This document shows positions 25,748 through 33,773 of a stretch of 64,000 bases of DNA, one piece after another. The DNA is taken from NCBI GenBank assembly GCA_023435705.1, contig JAEYRH010000005.1:124001-188000 (forward strand), given 5' to 3'. The translations under genes were made by a program, and so were the position numbers. Position 1 is the first letter of the stretch, and the number at the start of each line of letters is the position of its first letter. The notes under the pieces were generated by a model, which searched no databases, had not been told where the DNA came from, and saw nothing but the letters and a program-made list of their open reading frames with translations. This DNA is from Bacillota bacterium (lineage in GTDB: Bacteria; Bacillota; Clostridia; Christensenellales; UMGS416).

Positions 25748-25842
25748 CCTTGCCGATCCCTCCCAATTGATTGTTCTATCTTACAGTATATCAACCTAAA
25801 ACTCAATAAATCCGTTCTTTGGGCAAAACGGTAAAACACAAA

Positions 25843-25866
25843 GGGGGCAAGGTCTCCCGTGCCCCC
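25843..25866 (-). terminator. Terminator of the coiled-coil protein gene
   Basis: GGGGGCA and TGCCCCC flank a 10-base loop; on the minus strand the stem is followed by TTTGTGTTTT, 30 bases past the stop. Confidence 0.65.
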
Positions 25867-25893
25867 TCATCTATTCCATTGTGTGACTTTACC

Positions 25894-27489
25894 TCACGGA
25901 TTCATCAGCGGCAGATACTTCTTTCTGGAAGCCTCATACTTTGTTTTGTGAGCGTTGGCTTGCTTTGTCGCGGCGTTTGCCTTGCTCTTTTCCGCATTGG
26001 CTGCCTTTTGCTCCTTGAGCATCAGTTGGTAGTATTTCTCACACTCGGAACCCCAATAACCATATACATAATAATAGTAATATAACCCTGAGGAGGCATA
26101 CTCGTCCGCCTTTTTATTGTGGGCTTTGTAGCTTGCGTTGTGAGAATCCGCTGCAGTTTTGTCATCCTGGCACGCAATCCACTCAGTTAGGAAGCTGGCC
26201 CGCTCCTTGCAGCCGGACACCACCTTGCTTGCGCCGGCTTTCAGTTCATCCGGCAGCGCAGCAGAGAGCGCGGTGATGATGCTTTGGTTCTTCTTGGCCC
26301 AATCCTGTGCGGAGCTTTTGATGCTGGCCGCCTTGGCCGATTTGTTGGCCAGCAGTTTGGTGATCTGTGTGTCAATGCTGGCGGATGTGGCCATCGCGTC
26401 TTTGGCGCCTTTCACGGCCGATTTGTAGGAAAGCACTGTCTTGGCTTTTGGGCTCATCCCGAGATCATCCAGCGTGCGCCTGCATGCAACATTGACATAA
26501 TTGGGCTTGTCATTCAGATTCTTCAGGTCAGCTTCAAAGCCTTCCAGCTTCGCAATCCACCCGGCATAAGCGGCCAGGTTTTGCAGAAACTTGCCCTTCA
26601 GCGTCGCCGTATCCAGCGAGGCGCAATACTCCTGCAGAGCAATCCGCAACGTGGCGGCCTCAACCAGATAATCGATGCTGGCCTGGATGGTAACCTTGCG
26701 GTTGTTAAAACTGGCCGAAAGGTTCAGGCCATCGGGCGCAATGCCTTTGAAGTTGATGGTGGAAAGCTTGCTCTCCAATGTCTGGCATTGCCCCAGCAGC
26801 CCCGTGAACTTTTGCGAAAGCTCCGAAAGGCCGGTGGCGGTATCAGCCGAAAGCGCGCGGTACTCATCTTGTATCTTCGAATCCTCAAGGAAGAAATCCA
26901 GCGCCATGCCGCGCTGCTGAATGGCTTGGCCAAACGCCTTCCGCTTCTCCTCAAGGGAGCCTGTAAAGGATAATGTCGCAACCTCGCCATCGATTTTGGT
27001 GTTACGGCCAGCCAGATCCTGATAACTCTTGGTGCTGTTTTCATTGAGATCCTTTTCCAGAAGGCTTTTAAGAGCCTTGGAAATGGACTCGTCTTCCGCG
27101 ATGGTTTCACGCAGCTTCTTGATCTTTGCCTGGGTGGTTTCCAACCTGGTCTTCAGCGAGGTGATGCCCACAGACTCGTCGGTGGCCTTACCCAGCAGCA
27201 AGGGGTATTTATCATTGAGCTCCACAATCGCAGCGGATGTTTCATCAAGCTTTTTACCAATGTTATCATAAAGGCCGCATTCGTCGCTGAGAGAAACGCC
27301 GGAGTCACCGGTGCCCTGCTCAAAGCTGCGGTTCAGCGCGGCGATCTCATGTTTGTGCACATCCAGCGCGTCATTGTATTGGCCATTGAAGTAGAAATAG
27401 ACCGCTGTGGCACCTCCGGCCAGCACAAGCCCCGCCAGCACAACGCCGCAAATGATCAGGATCAGGATCAGCCTCTTGTTTTTAGACAT
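25894..27489 (-). CDS. Membrane-anchored coiled-coil protein of unknown function
   Basis: This 531-residue protein has one N-terminal membrane helix (LILILIICGVVLAGLVLAGGATAVYFYF, after MSKNKR), so the rest is expected outside. The outer part is mostly Ala/Lys/Leu-rich helix with coiled-coil character, broken by a Tyr-rich stretch (SSGLYYYYYVYGYWGSE) before a last Ala/Lys helix. No catalytic motif is visible. ATG 27489 has GGAGGA upstream; an open frame runs on to 27693 with no ribosome site. It may be a spacer or scaffold in the cell envelope. Confidence 0.75.
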   Translation of the reverse strand: MSKNKRLILILIICGVVLAGLVLAGGATAVYFYFNGQYNDALDVHKHEIAALNRSFEQGTGDSGVSLSDECGLYDNIGKKLDETSAAIVELNDKYPLLLGKATDESVGITSLKTRLETTQAKIKKLRETIAEDESISKALKSLLEKDLNENSTKSYQDLAGRNTKIDGEVATLSFTGSLEEKRKAFGQAIQQRGMALDFFLEDSKIQDEYRALSADTATGLSELSQKFTGLLGQCQTLESKLSTINFKGIAPDGLNLSASFNNRKVTIQASIDYLVEAATLRIALQEYCASLDTATLKGKFLQNLAAYAGWIAKLEGFEADLKNLNDKPNYVNVACRRTLDDLGMSPKAKTVLSYKSAVKGAKDAMATSASIDTQITKLLANKSAKAASIKSSAQDWAKKNQSIITALSAALPDELKAGASKVVSGCKERASFLTEWIACQDDKTAADSHNASYKAHNKKADEYASSGLYYYYYVYGYWGSECEKYYQLMLKEQKAANAEKSKANAATKQANAHKTKYEASRKKYLPLMNP

Positions 27490-27525
27490 GATACAATCCT
27501 CCAAAATTCTACCGATACCGTCAGG

Positions 27526-27554
27526 ATTATACAAAACAGCAGTGGTAGATACAA
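27526..27554 (-). promoter_or_regulatory. Promoter of the coiled-coil protein gene
   Basis: On the minus strand -10 TATAAT (27526-27531) and -35 TTGTAT (27549-27554) are 17 bases apart, about 37 bases before the ATG. Confidence 0.65.
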
Positions 27555-27674
27555 GGTTTTTTTGAGATAAATATCCTGAATTGGGCACAAATGTTTCCAT
27601 GGCAATGCAGAGCCAGCCTCCTTGCGCGACCTTTGGGCGCATGCTACAATCATCTCTGGTGACAGGAGAGTTTG

Positions 27675-28955
27675 ATGAAGAACCCGGTTTCAAATTTTTT
27701 TAGCGGATTAAAAACCTCATTTTCCCATGTGCAAGGCAATGCGCGGGCAGTCGTACTCATGCAGATACTTTGGGCAATACCCTTTAGCATGTACTCCCCA
27801 TTCCTCACACAATACATGCTGAGCCTGGGGTGCACCAATGCTGAGGTGGGTGTGATCAACGCAGTGGGGATGATCACAGGAGGCGTGATCGGGCTGTTCG
27901 CCGGCTGGATTACCGACCGGCTGGGGCGGAGGCGCACAAACCTGATCGGCGATTCGCTCTGCTGGGGCACCTACTGCGTGCTGCTGGCCTCGGCGCAGAA
28001 TTTCGGCTGGTTCATCGCCGCCAGCATCGCCAACTCCTTTGTGCGGCTGATCGGCGTGAGTTGGAACTGCACACTGGCGGAAGGCACTCCGCCGGACAAG
28101 CGGATCACCGTGTTCTGGTGGCTGAATGTGATCAACACGCTCTCCGCCTGCTTTACGCCCCTGATGGGCCTGATGGTGGGGAACGGCGACCCGGCGAGGA
28201 TGGTCGCAGTGATGCGGTGGGTGTTCCTCTTCTCCGCAGGGATTCACATGGCTGCGTTCATAATCCGCAACCGCATGCACAAGGAGACGGCAATCGGTAT
28301 CGAACGCATGCAGGCTTCCCGAAATGAAAAACCCACTGCGGCGCTGAAAGCTTACGTGCCGATGATCAAGCTGGTTTTAAAAAACCCGGTGCTGCTGCTC
28401 TTCATTTCCATTCGATCGTTGTATTACGTGCAGATGAACTTGAAAGGATCCTTCCAGTCGGTTGCTGTGGTGCAGGGCCTGGGGTTTGAATACAGCATGA
28501 TCGGTATGATCAGCCTGGTATCAGGATTGGTGATGTTGCCCACCCAGCTTCTGTTGCTGCCCAGGCTCAGCGCCTGGCCGGCCAACAAGACGCTGGCAAT
28601 CGGCCTGTCCATCCTGATGGTGAGCAACCTTCTGCTGGCCCTTTCGCCGGTTGGGAGCACGACCATCCTGATGGTTGCCATTGTTGTGACCGCCGTGGGC
28701 ACTGTGGCCACCGGCCTAATGGTGGACAGCGGGATAGCAAACGCCTTGCCAGACGCTGACCGGGCCCCACTGATGGGCCTGATGACGGTGCTTCTGGTGA
28801 TCTTGTCAGCAATATTCCAGGTGCTGGGTGGCTTTTTGGCAGAGCTGCCGGTAATCGGCCCACGGCTGCCGATGCTGCTTGTGGCAGCGCTGTTTGCAGC
28901 AAGCCTTGGCTTGCTGGCCCTGACTAAAAAGAAAGATCAAACGGCTCAGGCCTAA
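27675..28955 (+). CDS. Major facilitator superfamily transporter
   Basis: This 426-residue protein has about 12 hydrophobic segments in two sets of six, with the MFS loop 2-3 motif GWITDRLGRRRTN. It resembles the YfkL/EmrB-like drug or sugar exporters but has no substrate-specific mark. A GGAGAG site precedes ATG 27675. It stands alone between divergent and convergent neighbours and ends at a strong palindrome. Confidence 0.88.
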   Translation: MKNPVSNFFSGLKTSFSHVQGNARAVVLMQILWAIPFSMYSPFLTQYMLSLGCTNAEVGVINAVGMITGGVIGLFAGWITDRLGRRRTNLIGDSLCWGTYCVLLASAQNFGWFIAASIANSFVRLIGVSWNCTLAEGTPPDKRITVFWWLNVINTLSACFTPLMGLMVGNGDPARMVAVMRWVFLFSAGIHMAAFIIRNRMHKETAIGIERMQASRNEKPTAALKAYVPMIKLVLKNPVLLLFISIRSLYYVQMNLKGSFQSVAVVQGLGFEYSMIGMISLVSGLVMLPTQLLLLPRLSAWPANKTLAIGLSILMVSNLLLALSPVGSTTILMVAIVVTAVGTVATGLMVDSGIANALPDADRAPLMGLMTVLLVILSAIFQVLGGFLAELPVIGPRLPMLLVAALFAASLGLLALTKKKDQTAQA

Positions 28956-28982
28956 ATACAAGGCAAATTCAAGCCAGATTAC

Positions 28983-29014
28983 GAAGATGCCGCCTTGCGC
29001 AAGGCGGCATCTTC
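28983..29014 (+). terminator. Terminator of the MFS gene
   Basis: A perfect 32-base palindrome (GAAGATGCCGCCTTGC and its complement) starts 28 bases past the stop. The T tract is poor, but the stem is very stable. Confidence 0.65.
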
Positions 29015-29155
29015 ATCTATCTGAACCGCCACCGCTCAAGCATTGTGGCGAGGCGGGCGCCCCCGGCGGCGGCCATGTACTATAGTATTCAAGATGGTTA
29101 TGGCGGGTGCATGGCATAAAGTATCGGGAATAACCAGAACGAAAATGATACCCAA

Positions 29156-29197
29156 CAGAAGCAACAGGCCGGGCAAATGCCCGGCCTGTTGCTTCTG
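29156..29197 (-). terminator. Terminator of the dapA-dapB operon
   Basis: Two perfect 20-base arms (CAGAAGCAACAGGCCGGGCA and its complement) flank a 2-base loop, 9 bases past the dapB stop. This is the strongest hairpin in the window. On the minus strand it is followed by a mixed TTGGGTATCATTTT tract. Confidence 0.75.
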
Positions 29198-29209
29198 ACT
29201 ACTTACTAC
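29195..29209. repeat. Heptamer remnant at the dapB-ACT stop
   Basis: On the minus strand GTAGTAAGTAGTCAG contains the TAG stop of the dapB fusion and one good AGTAGTC unit. It is a degenerate member of the tract family at 21641, 46913 and 59103. Confidence 0.45.
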
Positions 29210-30426
29210 AATTTGAATTCCTTCATCAGTGCCTCCACGGCGGCCCTTCTGCCTGCCTGCGGCACACAGCAAGACACCTTGGTTTCACTGGTGGTAACAG
29301 CAAGCGCCTCCACACCGGCATCGGAAAGGGCGGAGTAGAACCGGCCGGCTACGCCGGGCTGATGCTCCATACCGGGGCCTTCGATGGAGATCTTGACAAT
29401 ATCTTCCCTGGCGGACACAGAGCAACCCTCAGCCGAGTCAGCCAGACTGCGCACAATGGGCAGCGCCTGGGCCATCATGAGCTGCGGCAACGTGAACCCC
29501 AGGCTGGTCATGCCGCCGGATGGCGCGGTGGACGCAATGATATCCACGTTGATCTGGGCATTCCACAACGCCGTAAAGAGTTGCTTTTCAAAGCCCCGGC
29601 CCACCGGTATGGCACGCACCGAAATGAGCGACTGGCTGTCGTCTGTGGATATGGCGGTGACAGCCGTGGCGGCGGTGAGCATATCCTTCATGCTGTAAAG
29701 CCCCGGCCCCCTTCCGGCCAGGAATTCGGCAGCCCGAAGCGCCCCCGCGGTGAACACCTGCTTGGACTGGGCATGATGGCAGATGGTTACCACCTCGTCG
29801 GGCATGATGAACAGCATCTCGTGCTCACCCACGATGGTGCCGCCGCGCACGGCATGGATACCGATTTCACTGCGGCTGCGGCGCTGGCTCATGCTGTGCC
29901 GGCCATACGTGTAGCTCTTGGAGTTGAGATAGACGGCGTTGATCTCGTCAGCGATCATCAGCGCCGTGCCGCTGGGTGAATCCACCTTGGTGTTGTGGTG
30001 CTTCTCAATGATCTCAACATCGGCGGCATCGCCCAGAAAAGCGGCTGCCCGGCGGCAAAGATCCACGGCAAGGTTCACACCAAGGCTCATATTGGCCGAG
30101 CGGAAAATGGCAATGTGGTTACTGGCCCGGTCAATCAGTTTCAGGTCCTCCAGGGTGAAGCCTGTCGTGCACAAAACAATGGCCACACCCCTGGGGATGG
30201 CGAAAGACAACAAGTCCGGCAGCGCTTCCGGCCTGGAAAAATCCACAATCACATCCACATCCGCCACGGCGGCGGCGATGCTGCCGAACACCGGGAAAGG
30301 GTGTTTGATCGTTTCGGGAAACTTGTCCACACCGGCTACAACACGGAAGTCGGTTTGTTGCGCAGCGGATTGGGCCAGTGCCTGGCCCATGCGGCCATTG
30401 CAACCATTGATGAGCAGCTTGATCAT
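29206..30426 (-). CDS. dapB: 4-hydroxy-tetrahydrodipicolinate reductase fused to aspartokinase-type ACT domains
   Basis: This is a 406-residue fusion. Residues 1-252 are a complete DapB, which reduces the DapA product with NAD(P)H toward diaminopimelate and lysine: nucleotide-binding GCNGRMG, VDFSRPEA, and catalytic EKHHNTKVDSPSGTAL. Residues about 258-406 are two ACT domains that closely resemble the regulatory tail of aspartokinase (LISVRAIPVGRGFEKQLF... with NVDIIAS, then VKISIEGPGMEHQPGVAGRFYSAL and TSETKVSCCV). The kinase part is absent. In aspartokinase these domains bind lysine or threonine, so feedback control of DapB is likely but unproved. ATG 30426 has GGAG upstream. It lies 46 bases after dapA. 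Confidence 0.92.
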   Translation of the reverse strand: MIKLLINGCNGRMGQALAQSAAQQTDFRVVAGVDKFPETIKHPFPVFGSIAAAVADVDVIVDFSRPEALPDLLSFAIPRGVAIVLCTTGFTLEDLKLIDRASNHIAIFRSANMSLGVNLAVDLCRRAAAFLGDAADVEIIEKHHNTKVDSPSGTALMIADEINAVYLNSKSYTYGRHSMSQRRSRSEIGIHAVRGGTIVGEHEMLFIMPDEVVTICHHAQSKQVFTAGALRAAEFLAGRGPGLYSMKDMLTAATAVTAISTDDSQSLISVRAIPVGRGFEKQLFTALWNAQINVDIIASTAPSGGMTSLGFTLPQLMMAQALPIVRSLADSAEGCSVSAREDIVKISIEGPGMEHQPGVAGRFYSALSDAGVEALAVTTSETKVSCCVPQAGRRAAVEALMKEFKL

Positions 30427-30437
30427 TTGTAACTCCG

Positions 30438-30469
30438 TGCCGGCGCCTGCTCTTGGGAGCACGCCGGCA
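30438..30469 (-). promoter_or_regulatory. Hairpin between dapA and dapB
   Basis: TGCCGGCG and TGCTC pair with GAGCA and CGCCGGCA (13 bp with a 2-base bulge and a 4-base loop). The hairpin starts 4 bases after the dapA stop and ends one base before the GGAG of dapB, so it could tune dapB translation or act as a processing site. Confidence 0.5.
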
Positions 30470-30472
30470 AAA

Positions 30473-31351
30473 TCATATCATGTTCAGTTTCGCCATTTCC
30501 GCCTTCAGCTTGCTGAGGGCGTCAGCGCTGATGGGCACCAGCGGCAACCGCACTGTCGCCTTGCAGATACCCATGAGCTCCAGGGCAGCCTTCACTGGGA
30601 TTGGCGATGTCTCCGTAAACAGAGCGTCCACCAGGGGTTTCAGGGCAAATTGCAGCTCCCGGCTCCCCGCCACATCGCCTGCGAGGAACTTGGCGCATAG
30701 GTCATGTGTCTGCCGGGGGGCGATGTTAGCCACGACCGAGATCACGCCCACGCCGCCACAGGCCATTGTGGGCAGGATGATGCTGTCGTCTCCGGAATAG
30801 ATCGCAACCTTATCGCCACAAAGCCGCGCGATATCTGAAACCTGGGCAAGGTCACCGCTGGCTTCCTTGACGGCGTGGATGTTGGGGTAGCCTGCCAGCT
30901 TGGCCACAGTGTCAGCCTTCATGTTGAGGCTGGTTCTGATCGGCACGTTATACAGGATAACCGGCGAATGCACAGCGTCTGCAATTGCCTTGAAATGTGC
31001 CACCAACCCGGCTTGGGTGGTTTTATTATAATAGGGCGTCACAACGAGCAGCCCGTCAGCTCCCATGGCCTCGGCCTTTTGTGCTAGCGCAATGGCATGG
31101 GCTGTGTTGTTGCTGCCGGCGCCGGCAATCACCGGCACCCGCTTGGCGGCCCGCTCGATGGTATAATGGATGACGTCTTCGTATTCCTGTTCGGTCAGCG
31201 TGGCCGGCTCGCCGGTGGTGCCACAAGCAACCAGCGCATCGGTGCCGTTTGCAATCTGAAAGTCGATAAGCTTGCCGAGTGCGTCTAAATCGATTCCATG
31301 ATCTGTCATGGGCGTGACCAGCGCCACACCCGAGCCGGTGAACAGCGGCAT
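30473..31351 (-). CDS. dapA: 4-hydroxy-tetrahydrodipicolinate synthase
   Basis: This 292-residue TIM-barrel lyase condenses pyruvate with aspartate semialdehyde, the first committed step to diaminopimelate and lysine. Family motifs are GTTGEPATLT, VTPYYNKTTQAG, the Tyr in ILYNVPIRT and the Schiff-base Lys in HAVKEASGD (about residue 161), and GDDSIILPTMACGGVGVIS. AAGGAG precedes the ATG. It is the first gene of dapA-dapB. Confidence 0.96.
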   Translation of the reverse strand: MPLFTGSGVALVTPMTDHGIDLDALGKLIDFQIANGTDALVACGTTGEPATLTEQEYEDVIHYTIERAAKRVPVIAGAGSNNTAHAIALAQKAEAMGADGLLVVTPYYNKTTQAGLVAHFKAIADAVHSPVILYNVPIRTSLNMKADTVAKLAGYPNIHAVKEASGDLAQVSDIARLCGDKVAIYSGDDSIILPTMACGGVGVISVVANIAPRQTHDLCAKFLAGDVAGSRELQFALKPLVDALFTETSPIPVKAALELMGICKATVRLPLVPISADALSKLKAEMAKLNMI

Positions 31352-31416
31352 TGCGCAACACTCCTTGCCGTGGTTTGATCGGCGTTTCCAGTATATACTA
31401 TGCGCCTGTTCGTATT

Positions 31417-31446
31417 ATCTTACAACGGCGGCGTTGCGTGTGTCAA
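31417..31446 (-). promoter_or_regulatory. Promoter of dapA-dapB
   Basis: On the minus strand a consensus -35 TTGACA (31441-31446) and a -10 TAAGAT (31417-31422) are 18 bases apart. The leader of about 60 bases is too short for a lysine riboswitch or T-box, so control must come from elsewhere, perhaps the divergent Lrp protein. Confidence 0.6.
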
Positions 31447-31621
31447 TAAATGGGAGCGATGGCAACCGGCGTTGCCACAGCGCTTAGCCAATGACAGAAG
31501 ACGCCTTGATAAAACGCCTGTTTCAGCAGCATGCAGCACAGCCAGGCTCTGCATCGCAACTTAATTATATTACGATCACTGGCCGTTATGGCTAATTTTA
31601 TTCTGTCGTTGCAGGAAAAGA

Positions 31622-31650
31622 TTGAACAAATTGAATGGAAAAGTTATGAT
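31622..31650 (+). promoter_or_regulatory. Promoter of the Lrp-LysE operon
   Basis: The -35 TTGAAC (31622-31627) and -10 TATGAT (31645-31650) are 17 bases apart, about 25 bases before the ATG. The 230 bases between this and the dapA promoter hold no gene and could carry Lrp sites. Confidence 0.6.
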
Positions 31651-31675
31651 TGCCTAAATGCACCCGAGGTGAGTT

Positions 31676-32113
31676 ATGGATACAATTGATCAATCGATTC
31701 TCGATTGCCTGAAAGGCAATGGCCGGGCAACCGCGTCAGAAATCGGCAGGACCGTGAGCCTGTCGGTGCCGGCAGTGAGCGAGCGGATCAAAAAGCTGGA
31801 ACAATCGGGAGTGATCGAAGGTTACATGGCAAAAGTCAACCGTCACAAGATGGGTCACCATCTGCTGGCGTTCGTGATGGTGGGCATCGGCCGCAATGAA
31901 TACACAGAGGGGTTCAAAGCAGCGGTGGTGCAGTTTGAGGAAGTGCTGGAGTGCCACCACATCGCCGGCGAATATGACTATCTTTTGAAGACCTGCACAG
32001 AGGACACGCAGGCGCTGGATCGCTTCCTGTCAAACCTCAAAAAGATCAGAGGTGTGTCGCGCACCAACACGGCCATCGCTCTTTCCACGCTGAAGGAGGA
32101 AGTGAACAGATGA
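31676..32113 (+). CDS. Lrp/AsnC family regulator
   Basis: This 145-residue regulator has an N-terminal helix-turn-helix (residues 1-50; ILDCLKGNGRATASEIGRTVSLSVPAVSERIKKL) and a C-terminal RAM/ACT-like ligand domain (about 65-140; VLECHHIAGEYDYLLKTCTED). Members bind amino acids and control amino-acid genes. Its stop overlaps the LysE start by 4 bases and it is divergent from dapA, so lysine or a related amino acid is a fair guess for its ligand. GAGGTGAG precedes the ATG. Confidence 0.93.
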   Translation: MDTIDQSILDCLKGNGRATASEIGRTVSLSVPAVSERIKKLEQSGVIEGYMAKVNRHKMGHHLLAFVMVGIGRNEYTEGFKAAVVQFEEVLECHHIAGEYDYLLKTCTEDTQALDRFLSNLKKIRGVSRTNTAIALSTLKEEVNR

Positions 32114-32760
32114 AACCGCAAAGCATCCTCTTCAAAGGGTTCCGGTTCGGCATGCTGCTGCAGCTGGCTGTGGGTCCAGTGTGCCTGTTTGTGCTGCAAT
32201 CCGCATCAGCAAGGGGCTTCTGGGCTGCGGAATCTGCAGCGGCAGCGGCAACCCTGGTGGATGCGGCGTTCATCTCGCTGGCAATCCTTGGCGTGGCTTC
32301 CGTAGTAGAAAAAACAAATGTGAAGCGGTGGCTCATGCTCTTTGGCGCGGCAGTGCTCATTCTGTTTGGCGCAGCCACGGTGCTGGGGGCCTTTGGCATT
32401 TCCATACTGCCCGGCCTCAACCTGAGCGGCGGAGGAATGCACCCTTTCTTCGGCTCATTACTGCTCACGTTGTCCAATCCGCTCACGATCCTGTTTTGGG
32501 CCGGCGTGTTTGCCGGCAAGGTAGCCGAGCTCGACCTGGGGAAACGCAGCGTATGGCTCTTTGGCGCCGGGGCGCTGGCCTCCACGGCGGTTTCATTGAC
32601 GGTGGTGGCGCTTTTGGGCGGGCTCGTCGGAGCATTATTGCCGGCGGTTGCGATCCAGGCACTCAACGGCCTGGTGGGTGCGGCACTTATTTTCTTCGGC
32701 GTAAGGATGGCGTTACCGAAGCGCACCACCCAAACAGTCTCCGAGAGTCTTGACTCTTAA
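32110..32760 (+). CDS. LysE/RhtB family amino-acid exporter
   Basis: This 216-residue membrane protein has about six hydrophobic segments. LysE features are the N-terminal GMLLQLAVGPVCLFVLQSA and the SNPLTILFWAGVF segment in the middle. It probably exports lysine, threonine or a similar amino acid by proton exchange. AAGGAGGAA within the end of the Lrp gene serves as ribosome site, and the two genes overlap by 4 bases, as in the LysG-LysE type of regulator-exporter pair. Confidence 0.9.
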   Translation: MKPQSILFKGFRFGMLLQLAVGPVCLFVLQSASARGFWAAESAAAAATLVDAAFISLAILGVASVVEKTNVKRWLMLFGAAVLILFGAATVLGAFGISILPGLNLSGGGMHPFFGSLLLTLSNPLTILFWAGVFAGKVAELDLGKRSVWLFGAGALASTAVSLTVVALLGGLVGALLPAVAIQALNGLVGAALIFFGVRMALPKRTTQTVSESLDS

Positions 32761-32783
32761 TTGCCTGACCTCAGCCAATAAAT

Positions 32784-33665
32784 TTAGTTCCTTTTAGCTT
32801 CCTCCAGCGCCGCAATGTCCAGCTTCTTCATGCCGAGCATTGCCTTAGTGACCCGCGCAACCTCCTCGGTGGTGCCGCCGGTCATGAGGTCACCCATGTT
32901 TGCAGGCACAATCTGCCAGGAAACACCGAATTTATCCTTGATCCATCCGCATTGCTCGGCCTCTGGCACATGGGAGAGTTTCTCCCAATACTGATCAATC
33001 TCCTGCTGGCTGTCACAGAACACAATCAGAGAAACCGCCTCATTGAACTCGTCCTCCCCACCCATGCCATGATCCATCATCACAAGTTGTATACCACCGA
33101 TGTTCAGCTCGCCATAGTTGATCCTTGCCCGGGGATCCATGGCTTCACCCGGCGCGTAATGGTTCACGAAGCCAACGCTGGAATCCGGGAATACAGACCC
33201 GTAAAACTCCATCGCGTCCTCTGCCCGGCCGCAGGCATGGCCGCCAAAGAGCAGCACTGGCCGGATCTTGTTCTTCTCGTCTACCTGATCGGCAAGCATC
33301 AGCTGCCAGTTCAGGCCATATTTATCGGCAACCCAGGCGTAACGTTTGCTGAACGGGTATTCTCCCAACTCCATCAGCTCCGACCCACCATCGGTAAGGG
33401 CGGCATGCAGGCGATCCACTTCTTCTGCCGTGCGGCAGGCAACCATGAACGATATAGAGGGGTTGAACTTGAAATAGGGCCCGGCGCTGATTGCCTCAAA
33501 CTCCAGATTGGCAAGCCGGAAGTCCACGATGTCCACTTCACCGGATGGGGTGCCGGTAATGCGGTGGATTCTGGTGACTTCAGAACCCTCAAACAGGCTC
33601 GTATACCAATTCGCGGCTTCTATCGCATCCCGGTCAAACCACAAATGCGGCACTATTCTAATCAT
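32784..33665 (-). CDS. Tandem VOC (PhnB/3-dmu-9-3-mt-like) protein
   Basis: This 293-residue protein is made of two related halves, each of the PhnB-type vicinal-oxygen-chelate fold: residues 1-130 (PHLWFDRDAIEAANWYTSLF... WVADKYGLNWQLM) and 135-265 (PVLLFGGHACGRAEDAMEFY... WIKDKFGVSWQIVP). Database names such as 3-demethylubiquinone methyltransferase are misleading for this group; the reaction is unknown. GAGG precedes the ATG. It appears monocistronic. Confidence 0.85.
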   Translation of the reverse strand: MIRIVPHLWFDRDAIEAANWYTSLFEGSEVTRIHRITGTPSGEVDIVDFRLANLEFEAISAGPYFKFNPSISFMVACRTAEEVDRLHAALTDGGSELMELGEYPFSKRYAWVADKYGLNWQLMLADQVDEKNKIRPVLLFGGHACGRAEDAMEFYGSVFPDSSVGFVNHYAPGEAMDPRARINYGELNIGGIQLVMMDHGMGGEDEFNEAVSLIVFCDSQQEIDQYWEKLSHVPEAEQCGWIKDKFGVSWQIVPANMGDLMTGGTTEEVARVTKAMLGMKKLDIAALEEAKRN

Positions 33666-33773
33666 TGCTATTACCTCTTTCCCAGGTTTTGCCCGCAGGC
33701 AAAGCCCCGATGAGTTCAGTATATCTTATCTTTACCCAATGGCAGTGACGGGAATCACAGGGAGGAAAACGAG

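Noticed and set aside
31352..31440. Lysine riboswitch upstream of dapA
   Set aside because: The promoter leaves only about 60 bases of leader; a lysine riboswitch needs around 170.
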